From Aspidiotus rigidus (taxonomy: Eukaryota; Arthropoda; Insecta; Hemiptera; Diaspididae): a stretch of DNA of 64,000 nt. Below, piece by piece: positions 45,801 through 58,775 of the stretch. Numbering within the stretch: position 1 is the stretch's first letter; each line of letters opens with the position of its first letter. Both the position numbers and the translations under genes were made by a program. The notes under the pieces are model-generated. The model had not been told where the DNA came from and searched no databases. It was given only the letters and a program-made list of their open reading frames with translations. The stretch is taken from assembly GCA_035079385.1 (NCBI GenBank), contig JAVHKY010000001.1:6697501-6761500 (forward strand), in the 5' to 3' direction.

Positions 45801-48800
45801 TTCTTCTATTCACCAAGAAACCTTTGTCCTCCACCATCTTCCTCAATCTTTACTGGTATTTGTTTGTGTATCTGTTCTCCACCATGTATCGTTCAACTTT
45901 CTGTTGGTAATGTGTCTCAGAGAATGAGGAAGAGGGGATGAAAGAACGATGAGACGGCTCGGTTAATTGATTGATGTTGCTCAAGAGTCATTTTGAAATT
46001 GCGGAGATTAGTTCTTCAGATATCGTTGGTACTAGAATGAATAAGTCTGTAGTGGGTACTTTTTTTCAACTATTTTATAAAATGTAAAATGTAATACCAC
46101 CCAACGTCCCAACTTTACTCTCAATTCGAGGGCATTTTCGATAGCTCAGAACATTTCAATCGTATTAGGAATTTTGCAAGAACTGTTCATTCAAAAAACT
46201 AGATAATTTGTCAAATAAATCCGTGGATGATAAGTAGTCCTAAATTAATGTTGAGGGTCGCTGTTTAATAGATTCTCAATTAAAGTCATTTTTTTGGTGT
46301 GTGAATAAACTAAACACTGAAAAAGCGGGACTTCTCACACTAAGAAAATGGATCTAACTTGATTTAAAATAATAAACATTAAAAAGTGGTATGCCGTCTG
46401 GAAAAAGTTATCGAACTTAGAAATAATAAAATACACATCTAAAAATGAGAAGCATATTTTAAAAAATTTAAACACATTGTAAAGATTGGGGACACATCAA
46501 GTAATAGGAAGTCGATTTAAATGATATGAACGAGTTAAAAAGCATAATATGTAATAGCATTAAAAAATTAAAATGTGAATATTAAAAAAAGCACTATTCA
46601 AGATTACATCAGGAGCAACGCTTTTTTTTTTGGCTTCGGTGGACCTTCAACGTCTTCGGTTGTGACTTTTTTGTCCTCGAAATTTGCCTACATCTTGTTT
46701 TTTAAATTGTATGCATGTAGACACTTTGCCGTTTTCTCTTTCTGTAAGCAGATGACGTGGTATAGTACAAATTTGTTCCCTTTTCAGCATCCTTTTTTAT
46801 TATTTTTCTATTAGAGGAAGCCTACTGGTAACTTGACGTGCCCAGAAATTTGTCCATAAAGTTGCTTCATGGTACTACGGGTTATAATTTTGAAGCTGAT
46901 GAGAAAATTGATCTGAGTAATACATTGCATGTACAAACATGTTATGTATCACCAAAATTTCACTCATATTCCATCTTGTACGTCGTCAACATATTACGTA
47001 TTAGGCCAAATTTTTTAATACTCATATAATTAAAAAGAAATGCACATTTTTCTGGGAAGTGCAATTATTTCAATTAGTGTTGAATAAGTAAAAGGAACAC
47101 TAATTCATGTGCATTATTTAATTTTAATTGTTTGCATTCAATTTTCCATCTTCCACATATTTGAAGTGGAAATACCTCTTTTTAAGTGTTAATAAATATT
47201 CCCTGTTTTTTTTTTTTTACTTACAATTTTCTTTGTGTTTTACTTTTTAGGCTAGACAACATCTACAATGTGCTGTGTGTTATTGGGTTTGCGTTTGCAA
47301 GAGCGAATCGTATGATGAACGATTGAGATTCTTACGAAGTCTTTTCGAAATGGTGGCTCCCGATAAAATAAAAGACTTGGGACATCTTTTTTCCATTTTA
47401 CAAAATTGCAAAGTGACCAAACTGGACGGCAAAGAATTGTTATTTCAAGCTTTAGAAGTAAGTTTATTATTCTTCAACGATAGAAAAAAGTTTTTTTTTT
47501 TCAACTTGTTTGAGGTTATTTGTTATAGAAGCAGGGTTGACTTTTTGCTTTTTCAGCGAAAATAATTTCCTTATTAATATATTAATGAACTGAAAATAGA
47601 TTTACATTATACAGTAATCGAAATGTTGATTCGGATTACTATTTCTTGTTCGTCAGCCTTGGGTGAAGCATGTCACACATCAGTACCCCATCAATCTAGA
47701 GAAACAACCTGAATTGTGCAGCACCTGTTTAACGTTTTTGCTCGAAGTAGTTCGTGTATTCCAGATAAATTTAAAATCAGATTTCATCGATGAAATGTTG
47801 CTCACATTTGACTCTTGCTTCTCAAAGTGAGTCTATTACAATTATAGTCTCCCACGCATAAATGTTTTTTCGAACTGATTATTTTGGAATTTTGTTTCAG
47901 TTTGAAAGTGGATACTTCATGTATTCAGGGTTTTGAGAAGATTTTGATGATATTTACCCTATTAATGGAACATCCGGGTCATACCCTCGAAAAACACATT
48001 CCTATGATTTTGCGCACTGCCCAAAATATTTTTTTTTATGTAAGAGCGAAAAGTGGTCGTATCAATTCTTCCGAAGATGGAGTTGACGTGGAATTTTACA
48101 AGCTATTATGCTGGTAATAATGGAATGGTTTTTTTCAATCGCTTAATGCAATCTGTCAGGTTTTTTTGCATGATTAACGTAGTCACGGCATGCGAGAGCT
48201 TAGGCTGAAAGCGCCAATATTTTTATCGTCTGAATGTAGACGAGTGGACTATGGAAATTATTATTTTATTAAAACTCGTTGTACGTTTGTATGCCTCATT
48301 AGTATTTTGGTTAATAAATGGCCGTATTTCAACTCACGATCACAGAATGAAACGGAAATGAATCAAACTTGTCAAGAAGTTGACGCCATTTTGTTGAGGA
48401 TTTTAGAATCCTTTGGTGAACAAGATATAAATGTTTACCGAAGTAATTTACATTGCATCGAAGAGATGAATAATAAATGGAATTTCTATGATAAAGTAAG
48501 TCGTTTTCTCGTAAAAACATAAACAGTTTCCTAATCGATGCTTATACTATTCGTACATTGTAGGAAATTTTCCGCTCAAAGCATTTGTCGCCTATGATGA
48601 ATACTCTCTTGACGACTTTGATTGAAGGCAAACATAAATTATTGAGTGATGAGATACTTTCCGCCGTGTTTCATATGGCGAAAGTGAATTTTGAAATTTT
48701 TTACAATAAATACGTTCCGCTCTTACTGGCTAGTATCAGTGGATTAACGGAGCACCAAATTCACCTATTGCAGTGTAATGTGCGTCCTCAAACTGTAAGA

Positions 48801-48959
48801 CAATCTTATATATTGCTTGCTTATATTATTCTGTTAACAAAACTCATTCTCTAGAGATTGTCTTCTAAAAAATGCTTTCAGGATTTACCATCATTCGTGC
48901 AAGTAATAAGTCAGTTGATAAACGATGTTCGTTCCTATCAAATAGAGAATGCGTGTTAA
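42883..48959 (+). CDS. XPO6: Exportin-6 (nuclear export receptor for actin-profilin), N-terminus incomplete
   Basis: Sixteen exons in phase: 42883-43074, 43148-43345, 43415-43580, 43658-43809, 43892-44052, 44119-44337, 44417-44498, 44614-44712, 44803-45071, 45371-45617, 47251-47457, 47657-47826, 47901-48113, 48303-48495, 48564-48794, 48882-48959; 958 residues (human 1125). XPO6 is a RanGTP-dependent importin-beta family receptor that keeps actin out of the nucleus. Matching blocks are LIIEFYDP, QLFSWVPLSD, NCVPLKNI, RYEN-like QYENLLTTLLEEV, and the C-terminal DLPSFVQVISQLINDVRSYQ, which fits the human DLPSFTQNVHRLVNDLRYY. The protein is helical HEAT-repeat type throughout. The first exon shown begins at a splice acceptor; the first ATG in it is 42895, and about 10 residues may be missing upstream. 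Intron 45618-47250 is unusually long for this gene. Confidence 0.9.
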
Positions 48960-49061
48960 TTTTATTTATACTTATAATTTTTTATTCGTTGATCGAGTTG
49001 CAATTTCTTATAGATCGACTGTTTATAATTCTGTTGTTTTTTTTTTATTAAATCATGTTTG

Positions 49062-49067
49062 AATAAA
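49062..49067 (+). terminator. Poly(A) signal AATAAA of exportin-6
   Basis: AATAAA about 100 bases after the exportin-6 stop. The convergent P450 gene ends only 237 bases further on. Confidence 0.6.
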
Positions 49068-49303
49068 TATCATTGTCTTTGAAATACGTCATGGTGTATT
49101 GAACGACTTTTTTTTTGTTTCTTTTCTGTACGAAACAGGGTGGGAAAATAAACAATATCCAAAATTTGTCAATAGATTAATTTATTATTACATATTATTT
49201 TTTTCCAAAGAATATATGAGAAAAAGTACACCGGTCCTTTCCAAGCCTTTAAATTTCATGTCATATTTTTCTTACACAATTAGGCCTATCTAAAATGTAA
49301 GGA

Positions 49304-52300
49304 TTAATGGAGAGGCCGTTTCTTCAATCGTAATTGTATAGGTTCTGACGGAACACTAATCAGATGGAGCTTGATATCAACCGTATTATCAACGTCCAAT
49401 TCATACAATGTGGTAATCTGTAAAGAATTCAGAAATTATTACTAATATGACCCTCTTTTTTCTTTCTCAAATCAATAGCGTGGCCATTTCTCATTAATTA
49501 AATCTGTTTTCATTGACCGACCGTACAGCATAAATAATAATTATTTTTATTATTTCATATTTTTTCTCAATTAGAGAGGAATTATAATGTTGAAATTTCG
49601 GTCATTTTGGAAATCTCGTAAAACAAAATGAAATGAAAGACGTTTTCAAACACTGAAAAAAGTTTTGAACAAAAGAGAAAAAAACAATGAAATTCAAGAG
49701 GGCGGAAAGTGTACGAAACTAGAATAAATAAAAAAAAATTCTGACTCAAATTGGCCAGCTAAACAATTAAACTAAATCTAAATCTTGAGAAAAATTTCGA
49801 AAAATAAAATTTTAATTACTCAATTTCGTAGAATAGGGCAGTTATGATTGGTACCAGTCCTACATATTACTATAGTAAGTAGAGTCAAAAATTCCTCACG
49901 TTTGAGTTATTTTTGATCCCAGTTGCTCATTAAAGAAATCTTGTCTTCCTTGAGAAAAATATTGGATCATAATGATAATGTTTCGTGACAGTGAGTACAT
50001 TTCTTACGAGTTTCGAAATTATTTGAATTTCGGGGTTGAAATATGGGAATTTTGACGAAAAACTTGATGAAATTCTAAATTCAGACCGAGGCTTCTCGTC
50101 TCTGGATGGTCGAATGCGAATCTCAATAATTATTATTATAAATGATTTAAACACTACTTATATCAAAGCCCAACATCTGTCCTCTGTAGACAATTTTGAT
50201 ACGTTGAGCTCTGGGCACTATCAGGGACTTGGAATTCAAAAAAAAATTTCAATGCTCGAGCAATGAATATGAAACACACGATTAGAAAGGTTCTAATTCT
50301 GCTAAAATTTCATTGTACCTAGTTCGTATTTAAAATTAACTGTGATGAGTGAATTAATGAGTTACGTTTTATTTTTTTCACACAAGCCGACCAACCTTTT
50401 TAATCACTGCAGATAATTGCGCGTCAGATAGCTTGCGCCCAATACATGATCGACCGCCAATAGCATAAGGTAAAGTAGCATTAATGTTGTTTACTGCTAA
50501 CAATTTATTCTTATTTTCACTGCGAAGCCATCTGTTTGGATTAAAACTATGAGCGTCAGGAAAATACAACTCATTCCGGCCGCAGGAAATCATAGACATG
50601 CTGACTAAATCCTGAAAGAAAAGTACAACTGCAGTAGGACTCACAGCATAATTGTACAACGTTCTATTTGCATCACATATTCTGCAATCAATAGGCCTAA
50701 AACTTTTTTTTTTTTTTTTGATCAGTACTTAATGCCTGACGGCTATGTACAATATTACGGCGTTAATACATTATACAAAATGTTGACAAGGTGACAGTCA
50801 ACCACGAAATTTTTAATAGCTACGATGTTTCCTGGTTCGCCATAAAAATCGTCGGGGTTCGTCCACATCTTCGAGAGTGAAATTAATTCATTATAAAACT
50901 GTTGACACAGTTAAAGAGTTGTATTTACGATGAAATCTGCAAATCCATCCATTGAGCGGCGCTAAGACTTGAATGCGTGACCCCAAAATTTCAAGTGGAA
51001 TGTAATTTATCTAAGTACCGGTATTCTTCAAATCCATTTTTTCAGATTTCATACAAATTTTACTATTTCGTGCCAGGATCAATCATAGAAACCATAGAAT
51101 ATACCTTTACACGATAAATTCACAAAATATAGATATCTACCTAATAGCTATAGGTTTGAGCCGAGACCAGGAAGAAGCGCGATGATGGTCTAATGGTCGA
51201 CACAGTAGCAATAAAACTAAAATTTGTATTTGCTATCCAAACAATAGCATTGACGAAGGACCACTGGAAACATACCCAGTCAGTACCCACACTAATAAAC
51301 GTTAATTCGAATACATACCCCACTCTTGAGTTTGTAAGGCGGAATATGTACGTCATGGGGCATATATCTCGTTATAAACGGAGCCACTGGATACAGTCGC
51401 ATTGACTCCCTGATGATATTTTTCAACAAGTGATCTCCGCTATCGGTTTGAAGTTGCTTGTAGAAGGTATTTTGAACGTCTTTATTTTTGGCCAGCAAAT
51501 AAAGTAACCACTGAGTGGCTGTCGCGGTCTGCACGAGGAACACTTAGCTTCAAACAAAAGAAACGGAGAAAGAAATATTTTCTAATATTTACCAATCGGG
51601 ACGTACCGTATCACCGGCTGCTATCATAAAATCGACAACAATTCTATCAATAAGTTCTTTGGATAGATTCAATTCGAGCATAGCTCGCAGTACTCCATTT
51701 CCAGCGTTGTCGCACTTGTACATAGCAAAAAGCATTTCTGAAGCTAGAAAGAAATGGGAACTAATTAAAATTCGTTCTTTCGTTAATAATTCGTCCGTTT
51801 CAAAAGTCACTCACATAGTCTAACAGATTCATTTACCGCATTGATGTAATCTTTCCACAATTTCAAATTTAAAGTTCTGGCTAAACCAACTGGAATTGTT
51901 GATAATTTCACAGTGCATTCGAATATTTCACGGACTCGGATTGCCAATTCTCGAATTAGGCAAGAAAATAAGTGCTCGTTCTTGAAGAAGGGAGTACCCA
52001 AAAGATAATAGACCATAACTTTAAAAAGTCAGAATAAAATGAGCCTATCAGTAACCGGCAACGTTAGAAATAGGTATCAAATATACCTATCTCGATTCGT
52101 TTCGGCAGCAAATTAATACCGGTACCTAATATTATGCAGTTATAATATAATATATAAGTTACAGTAGATAGATACATGTGACTGAGAGATTGTATAATTT
52201 CGTTTCCAAGTCAAATACGACCATGGTCTCATTTTCATTAACATGGAACCAGTTCTCAAGATATTTTTGCAGAAATCCAGATTCCTCTAATTTTGCAATT

Positions 52301-52872
52301 TCGGTATGAAAATCATCTTTAAGCAAAATCTTATTCAACTGCTTCCTACATGAGTGCCATTCATCGCCATCCCTGTATACCAAGAAATAATTGATATTTC
52401 AACACGTCAGCATGTAAGTACCTCAAAAAGGAAAGTAAGCTTCCTGAGCTGAGGTACCATGTTCCATAAGTTATACTTAGTAGACTTACATGAAATAGAG
52501 ACCTCTTCGATTATCTTTCAATTTATTATAAGCAATCCATGATTCCGGCAATACATGTTTTGGAAACTTGCCTTCATTGGCAAAAATTTTTTTGATCATA
52601 TTTGCATCGCTGACAAATACACTACGAATTGGTCCAATACGTTCTTCGAAAATCGGACCCATTTCTTTATGACGGTTATCAATATACTTGTGCAATTGCT
52701 CTGCGCCTCCAGAAGATAGTAGCGAGAATAGCGTTCCCACAAGAGGAAGTCCGCGACTAGTGGGAATATTTTTAAGAACTTGTTGATGAACATTGCTAGT
52801 GCAGAAATTCTTCAGGAAGTGCGACGGAGTTGATATTCTGTGCAGACGAAAAATATTTTTTCTGAGAATCAT
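49304..52872 (-). CDS. sad: Mitochondrial cytochrome P450 CYP315A1 (shadow), ecdysteroid 2-hydroxylase
   Basis: Seven exons leftward: 52872-52490, 52372-52176, 52018-51815, 51743-51607, 51528-51319, 50611-50396, 49417-49304; 486 residues, all in phase. This Halloween enzyme performs C2-hydroxylation, turning 2-deoxyecdysone into ecdysone in mitochondria. The N-terminus (MILRKNIFRLHRIS) is basic without acids, fitting a mitochondrial targeting peptide. Family-specific blocks are GLPLVGTL, GGAEQLHKYIDNRHKEMGPI and RRGLYFMDGDEW, closely matching Drosophila Sad. P450 landmarks are the I-helix AAGDT at the exon 4/5 junction, ExxR as ESMR (348-351), and the heme loop with cysteine 433 in GGRSCIGR. 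The exon 3 acceptor (TTTTTAAAG) is weak but needed for phase. The final exon (38 residues) was found from its open frame and acceptor TTTACAG. Confidence 0.93.
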
Positions 52873-54571
52873 AATTCATGACGTACCTACATAATCCGAC
52901 GTTTTAGGGCAGTCTTACTTGGAATTTAATAAACAGAAACGATCAGCAATGATACTGTCCATGTCCGCAAAGATCTTGTGAACCGGTGACACCGAAGCTA
53001 GGCTACTCAATACTATATCTTACCAGCAATAGGAACTATAACAACTGGAATACAAGCCTACAAGTGTCGATCGTGCACGTGACTGACACCTGTTATCTTG
53101 TTTTTTGTTTTTCGGAACAGGTTTGTGTTTACCGAAGTCTATCCTATTATGAGCAGAATTAATAATTCTCTCAAGCCAAAGCGATGAGACCTGGGTTTGA
53201 ACGACGCAACCGAAATTAACATGCAATGAAGATAGGTACTAATCAGAAACTTATATTTGTAGAATTTCATTCCTCTAGTAGATTTACGATTTTTTCGCGA
53301 GTGCCTGTATTCATAAAATCAACTATTCTAACTTGATTAAATGAGCACACAGCTAAGCGGTTACTTATTAGATTTTGAAAAATTGTCGAACAATATCATT
53401 TTTTTGATCATGACCGATTTTGCATAGACAACCGCTTCGAACGCAAAGGATTGTAGGTTAAAATCACATTGAAAGGAGCAGAAATCTGTACGTATTTTCA
53501 TATCTCACCATTCGTTTCTTACAGTTATACGTTTGCACGTTTCCTGGATAGTATTTTTGTAGTTCTCGTGTAGCATACTTTGAGGACAAAAGAGAAGAAT
53601 ATCGAAGTTATCTTTGCCTTTCGAAAAGTGTTTGATTCATTCAGAGCCTGAATAATTTACAGCCGTACAATGAAAATCTTGTGAACGACCTATCCACAAA
53701 ATGGAGTTCACATTCTTACAATACGTATGCGATACTTTCAAGCTCGCAAAATACGATTTTCTTCTGTTTCTCATCTGTAGATAGAGTTTAAATATGAAAT
53801 AAACTACAAATTCTGAATGAAATTCATCTACCAATCTGATGCTCCGATAAGAGATAAATATACGATTCCAAGCAAAAAGTGGAACTATAAAAATATATTA
53901 TAATATATATATTTTTTAATTATAAAAAGTAATAAAGACAAAATCCAACAGTTGACAAATTTGTTTGCTTAACGCTACATACATTTTTGAAAAGGCATTT
54001 CAAAATAACGATTAAATGGTAACAAAAGGAAATCTAACACAAAGAGCAAGAACACTCAATAATTAACTGAAAATGAAACATAAATAATTATGACTGCATT
54101 ATTTTCTTCTCGTTCATACGTCAATAAACATATTCTAGGTAAGTTACCGTACAATTGTCGTATTGCATTTCAGATAAAAATATTAACAATTTATTAATAC
54201 TTCGCCCTAATGTCTATCAGTTCTGCTTTTTAAAATCTGCCAAGCTAAGCAGGAGACTAAAAATCAGGATAAAGTAATGGATACGAATATGTTATCACAA
54301 TATTACTTGTTTCACGCATTATTATTGTTTAATTATTTTCCTGTCTTCAAATTCTTGCAACAAAGGAAACTGTCTCTATGCATTAAAATTTTGAAAGGCA
54401 AAATTAATGATTATAAAAAGTCTCCTATATAAATTCTTCCTGATTGAAAATATTTTTCCTTTATATTCTCAACGGGAGTTTCCTTCGAGAAATTACTCAT
54501 CGAAAGTCATCGTGTTGCTGTTTACGTAAAAAATTATTGCTTTCCTGACTGACAATTGAACACATTGGAAC
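52873..54571. other. Intergenic region, no gene seen
   Basis: It holds the CYP315A1 promoter on the right of its start codon and the 3' untranslated region of the next minus-strand gene. No coding frame is convincing. Confidence 0.4.
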
Positions 54572-57335
54572 CTAGATTTCCGTTTCTGTCAATACTTTAA
54601 CTTTTTCGTGGTCCGATAGAGGTGACAGTAAGGAAGAAGAGCGCGTTTTACCCAAATGAACAATAGGTTCGGATTCAGGGAGGTCGCCAATATTTGTACG
54701 CCGTCGATACAGAACAGGTGACGAGAACTGAGCAGCGTTATCTAGTAGAATATTGTTAGAACCGGGTTGTAACCGTACTGAACACAACCTAGGTCCGGGA
54801 CGCGCACATTCGGAAGACGGGGTTGAAGACGCCGACGTATCAAAAGAGATCAAATCTTTACCATTACTATTCCCTTCGGATGATTTCGCTTTCAATTGTA
54901 AGTTTAAATTTCGAAAATATTCGTAATTATCGTCTGAATTATAACCGTTCAAGTCGATCAAATCTTTCGAGCCTGTCTTCTCATCAGGAGTACTGACTTG
55001 TGACGCATCAGTTTCAGTGATTGAGGCTCCTTCCGTGTCCAGAACTTCTTTCGCCTTTTTGACCGCAAGAATTGAACTATTGTTATTCAAATTATCGTGA
55101 ATAATACTTTCAGTTTTCGAGCTGTTCGGCTAAAACATAACAAAATAACGGAAAACTTATAGTGCGACTAGAATAATAATTCGAATCAATTGCCATCGAT
55201 ACATTATGTCGATTACTAGGCGAATGAAGACTTTCTACGCGCTATTAAGTAATGAGAAGAATTCTAGTTCGCGGTAAAGCATTGATAAGAATGGCACGAG
55301 CTTATTAGTGGTATATCCATGACGCTCTAATTACATTTCATAACCCGATCTAGCAGGAGTAATAATGAAGACTTTCATTATTGTTAGCAGGTTTTCTCTA
55401 AAAGATTTGACGCTTGTACCTACTGATTGAGAGCTATTAGATGTTTTACATAAAAAACACCTTAATTACATAATCATGTACGTATAACGATGGAGCAGAA
55501 CGGGTACCTACCTCCGCGAAAATATTTTCATCCGTTTGACAATATTTATTGTCACGTAAAGTAACTGTGCATGAACATGTCTGACAGTGCTTCTTATTTG
55601 AACGTTCTTTTTCTCTCTCTTTCAAAACTTTGGCCATGATAGCAGCAGATACAATGTCGACAGGAGTATCTCCATCGTAGATCGTTCTCTCACTAGTATG
55701 GAAGTTGTTGCTAGAGTTGTTATTACCACTACCTGTGTTGCTGTCGTTATGTTTAACGTTCTGCTGTTCTGAATCTGTAAAAAAATTATGAAATTTCAAT
55801 ATTCAATTTTTTCTATTTGAAAATATTAATAATTGAACGAAGAAAATCGCAAGTATTTTGATAGAAATGCGACAGAACACATTCGCAAATCGCAAATCGG
55901 AAGATATACTTTTATCTATCAATAGCTCGCGGGTCTGAGCAATTGCTTAATATATTGAATTTAATTACCTGAATTTAGTGAATAAACCATTGCTGTTGGT
56001 GGGAAGGTTGGTATTGGAACTTTGATAGTTTTAACATCTGATTTTTGATTATTAGTAGTATTATCAATAAATTTTCTTTGTTTACTAACAATATACGAGC
56101 GGACTTTAGCTTGCAACTCGAGTGGTAACTGAAAAAAAAAAAAATCTCGTAAGGTTGAATTTCCAACTAAAGTACACCCGACATGATAACATACAAGCTT
56201 TGTGCAACATTTTGATGGTACGTAAGTCTACTTTACAAGAAAATATTATGACGAGGTATCTGGATATCATTTTGATACGAAAAATGAGTATGTACAAAAG
56301 AAATAATTGCATTTGTCACAAAACAACTTTCATCTTTTTTTGTTTCCATGGTACTGCTCTGTTTTCTCACACAGTGAAGTTTACAAATTTACAGCTTTGT
56401 GAAGTTCAATACTAGGAGAATCAGAAAATCATACCGCGTTCACGAAAAAATAATGATATATAAATATACATATGTATAATCAAAGTCGGTGAGAAGAGAA
56501 TAGTCGTAATGATCAGTGCTGAAATCATTTATGAGTATGACTTTGATGATCATGTCAGTGCTTTATATCGAAGTTTTTTTTTCAGAATTAAATTATGTAA
56601 CACAACACCACTTAGTAATTCACTCACCATATCGAATCTTTGAGGCACAAAATTTGAGGGCTTACACTGCAGTAATTGTATAGCAATATTCAAATCATTT
56701 CGGTAACGTTCCTGTAAACAACAAAATAGATTTACTAGATGTCATAGATGGACATTTCGGTGTTCTAGGGGTAGACACAAATCATATTAAACTGACATTT
56801 TCTTCGTGAAGTTTGGTTGTAATGGTTTGTTGTTCTATGAGTTTCTTCGTCAACGTTGTAACCTCATCCTGCAAATTGTTTTTCTCAGTTTCGCCTCTAT
56901 CGACCATTTTCAAAAGCTTGTCCTCCAATCCTTGGTTTACTCTTTGAACTCTTTTGTGGGCTTCAAACAATCTAAAACAGTATTTTTGAGAAATCAACTC
57001 TTTTCACATTCTACATAACCTCCGAATTTCATCACATTACCTAGAATATTTATCTTGCCAAGTAAGTAACTCTTCAGTCAAGGCTGCAAATTCTCCATTT
57101 GGAAACTTTTCCGCTTCATTAAGGAAATTTGTTTCCATCTTGACGATATGACGCTCTCGTTCTAATAATCGTTGTTTCAAGTTTTCGATTTCAACATGAA
57201 GATGCAGATTATTCTGATCACAACCGCAACGCTACGCAATTCAACTTGGATTTATTCATGGTATACAGTAAAATGGTAAATTAAATCTAACATACGTACA
57301 TGGTGTGAGATATTTGGGCTGATATTGAACGCCAT
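54572..57335 (-). CDS. TJAP1/BEGAIN-family (Pilt-like) coiled-coil protein
   Basis: Seven exons leftward: 57335-57300, 57231-57041, 56971-56797, 56711-56628, 56128-55969, 55774-55512, 55129-54572; 488 residues, in phase. A coiled coil of roughly residues 20-135 includes DKYSRLFEAHKRVQRVNQGLEDKL, split over two exons. Then comes the family signature ERYRNDLNIAIQLLQCKPS and LPLELQAKVRSYI, comparable to human TJAP1 ERYRQDCNLAVQLLKCNKS and LPCELQDMVRKHL. VSAAIMAKVLKE matches the conserved VIARVLEKP motif. The C-terminal 185 residues are low-complexity, rich in Ser, Asn and Asp, with LIDLNGY and LISFDT repeats that look like clathrin/adaptor-type LI(D/S)(L/F) boxes. Vertebrate relatives sit at tight junctions, Golgi or synapses. 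The function here is unknown. Confidence 0.82.
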
Positions 57336-57947
57336 TTCAACATAAGTGGTCAAATACTACCGTCTCGAACAATTTCCTCATTACTACTTAACAGCGTCCT
57401 ATAAACGATGATAACAATACACATTAGATTGTCTTCGTTACTGTGAATAATGACGTAAAATTTTGAACACCAAATTCCCATAGAGAGGAAATCAATTATT
57501 TACAATAATTATATGAGAAAAATTCATCAGAAAAACGAAGATAACCAAGTTTTTTACAGAATAACACTCCACAAACTAAGTTTGGAATACACACGTAAGC
57601 ATTATTATTGTGTTTGAGATCAACCATTCAATATAAAACACGAAAGTACGCAGAAAGATTTCCATAAAATATTATAAAACTATGCTTCAAATAAATGAGT
57701 GGATCATTACCGTATCGGATAGACGAAAAGAGTTGAATCACTCAGTAATTAATTGTAGTTTACTATGAATTATTACAAAACTATTATTATTCGACAAGAC
57801 CAGCCATTATCTGCATGCACATAAATCGTCGAGCCTCGACCCCGACTAGAGTTTATCATTTTCATTTTCATGACGTCATATATATGATGATGGAAGATTG
57901 CTTACGAAGTATGTATAGTCAATGATTTAGGTTTTCCAATTACGTCA

Positions 57948-58275
57948 CATTCGCGTTTGGACCGGCCTATAGTGGCGCAAGTGTCGTTCCCGAAAACGGG
58001 ATCAGGTTGTTTTTTCCATAATAAGGCTATATAGTGTTATTTCATGATTTCATTAAGCTGCATCTTCGTTAATATGGAATTACGAGTAGCCTATTGGTCG
58101 TCATAGCTCTTTCAAACCTTTTTGACCAATACTACAAGATACAAGAATCAAAACCACATAAAAACAGATTTTCTGAAATCATCCCGTTTTCGGTAAGTTC
58201 CGTAAACGGCCACCACAGTAAAGATAGAGGGCGATTCTTTCGCGGTCCGAACGCGAATAGTGGCGCAAGTCTGCC
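57948..58275. repeat. Composite repeat with inverted and direct arms
   Basis: ATTCGCGTTTGGACCG near 57948 is inverted as CGGTCCGAACGCGAAT near 58240-58258, CCCGAAAACGGGAT near 57990 is inverted as ATCCCGTTTTCGG near 58181, and TAGTGGCGCAAGT occurs in direct orientation at both ends (about 57970 and 58258). This looks like a degenerate foldback transposon. Confidence 0.55.
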
Positions 58276-58461
58276 GTACAAAGTGAGATTGACGTATATC
58301 CAAAACAACGATTTGGAGAATGATATAATATTGAATTCAAAAATGAACGAAAAAATTATTCTACAGTCCTGCAAATTTCACAATTTCTAATATTTTTATC
58401 TAAGAATCCGATGATCGTTTTAAATTTTTGTTAACGGCATTAGTTTTAGACACGGTACATA

Positions 58462-58775
58462 GGCGGCGTAACAATTGGAGTTTGCAATGTTGGTAGCCCT
58501 GCCCTGCGTACAAATGTGATCATGGTTAAATTTGTGTATCTCCTAACAGTTTTTCAATTCCGTTTTCCAAATTAAGTATGAGCTTTAGAAAAAATTGTTT
58601 ATTACAAAAAATGTTCGTTTCAGAATTCTCTACAACTTTGATTCTCACACTTCTCTTGATTAAACGTCGAATAACTTCTGAAAATTCGTTTGAATTAACG
58701 CATGTATTTGGTCCATTAGAAAAAAATCCATGATCACCTTTTTAACTAGCGCTACCTAGTGTAGGTTACGCCGCC
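58462..58775. mobile_element. 314-bp TA-flanked MITE with GGCGGCGTAAC ends
   Basis: Inverted ends GGCGGCGTAAC and GTTACGCCGCC with TA on both sides (58460-58461 and 58776-58777). About 240 bp of it recur, reverse-complemented and diverged, at 18392-18631. Confidence 0.75.
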
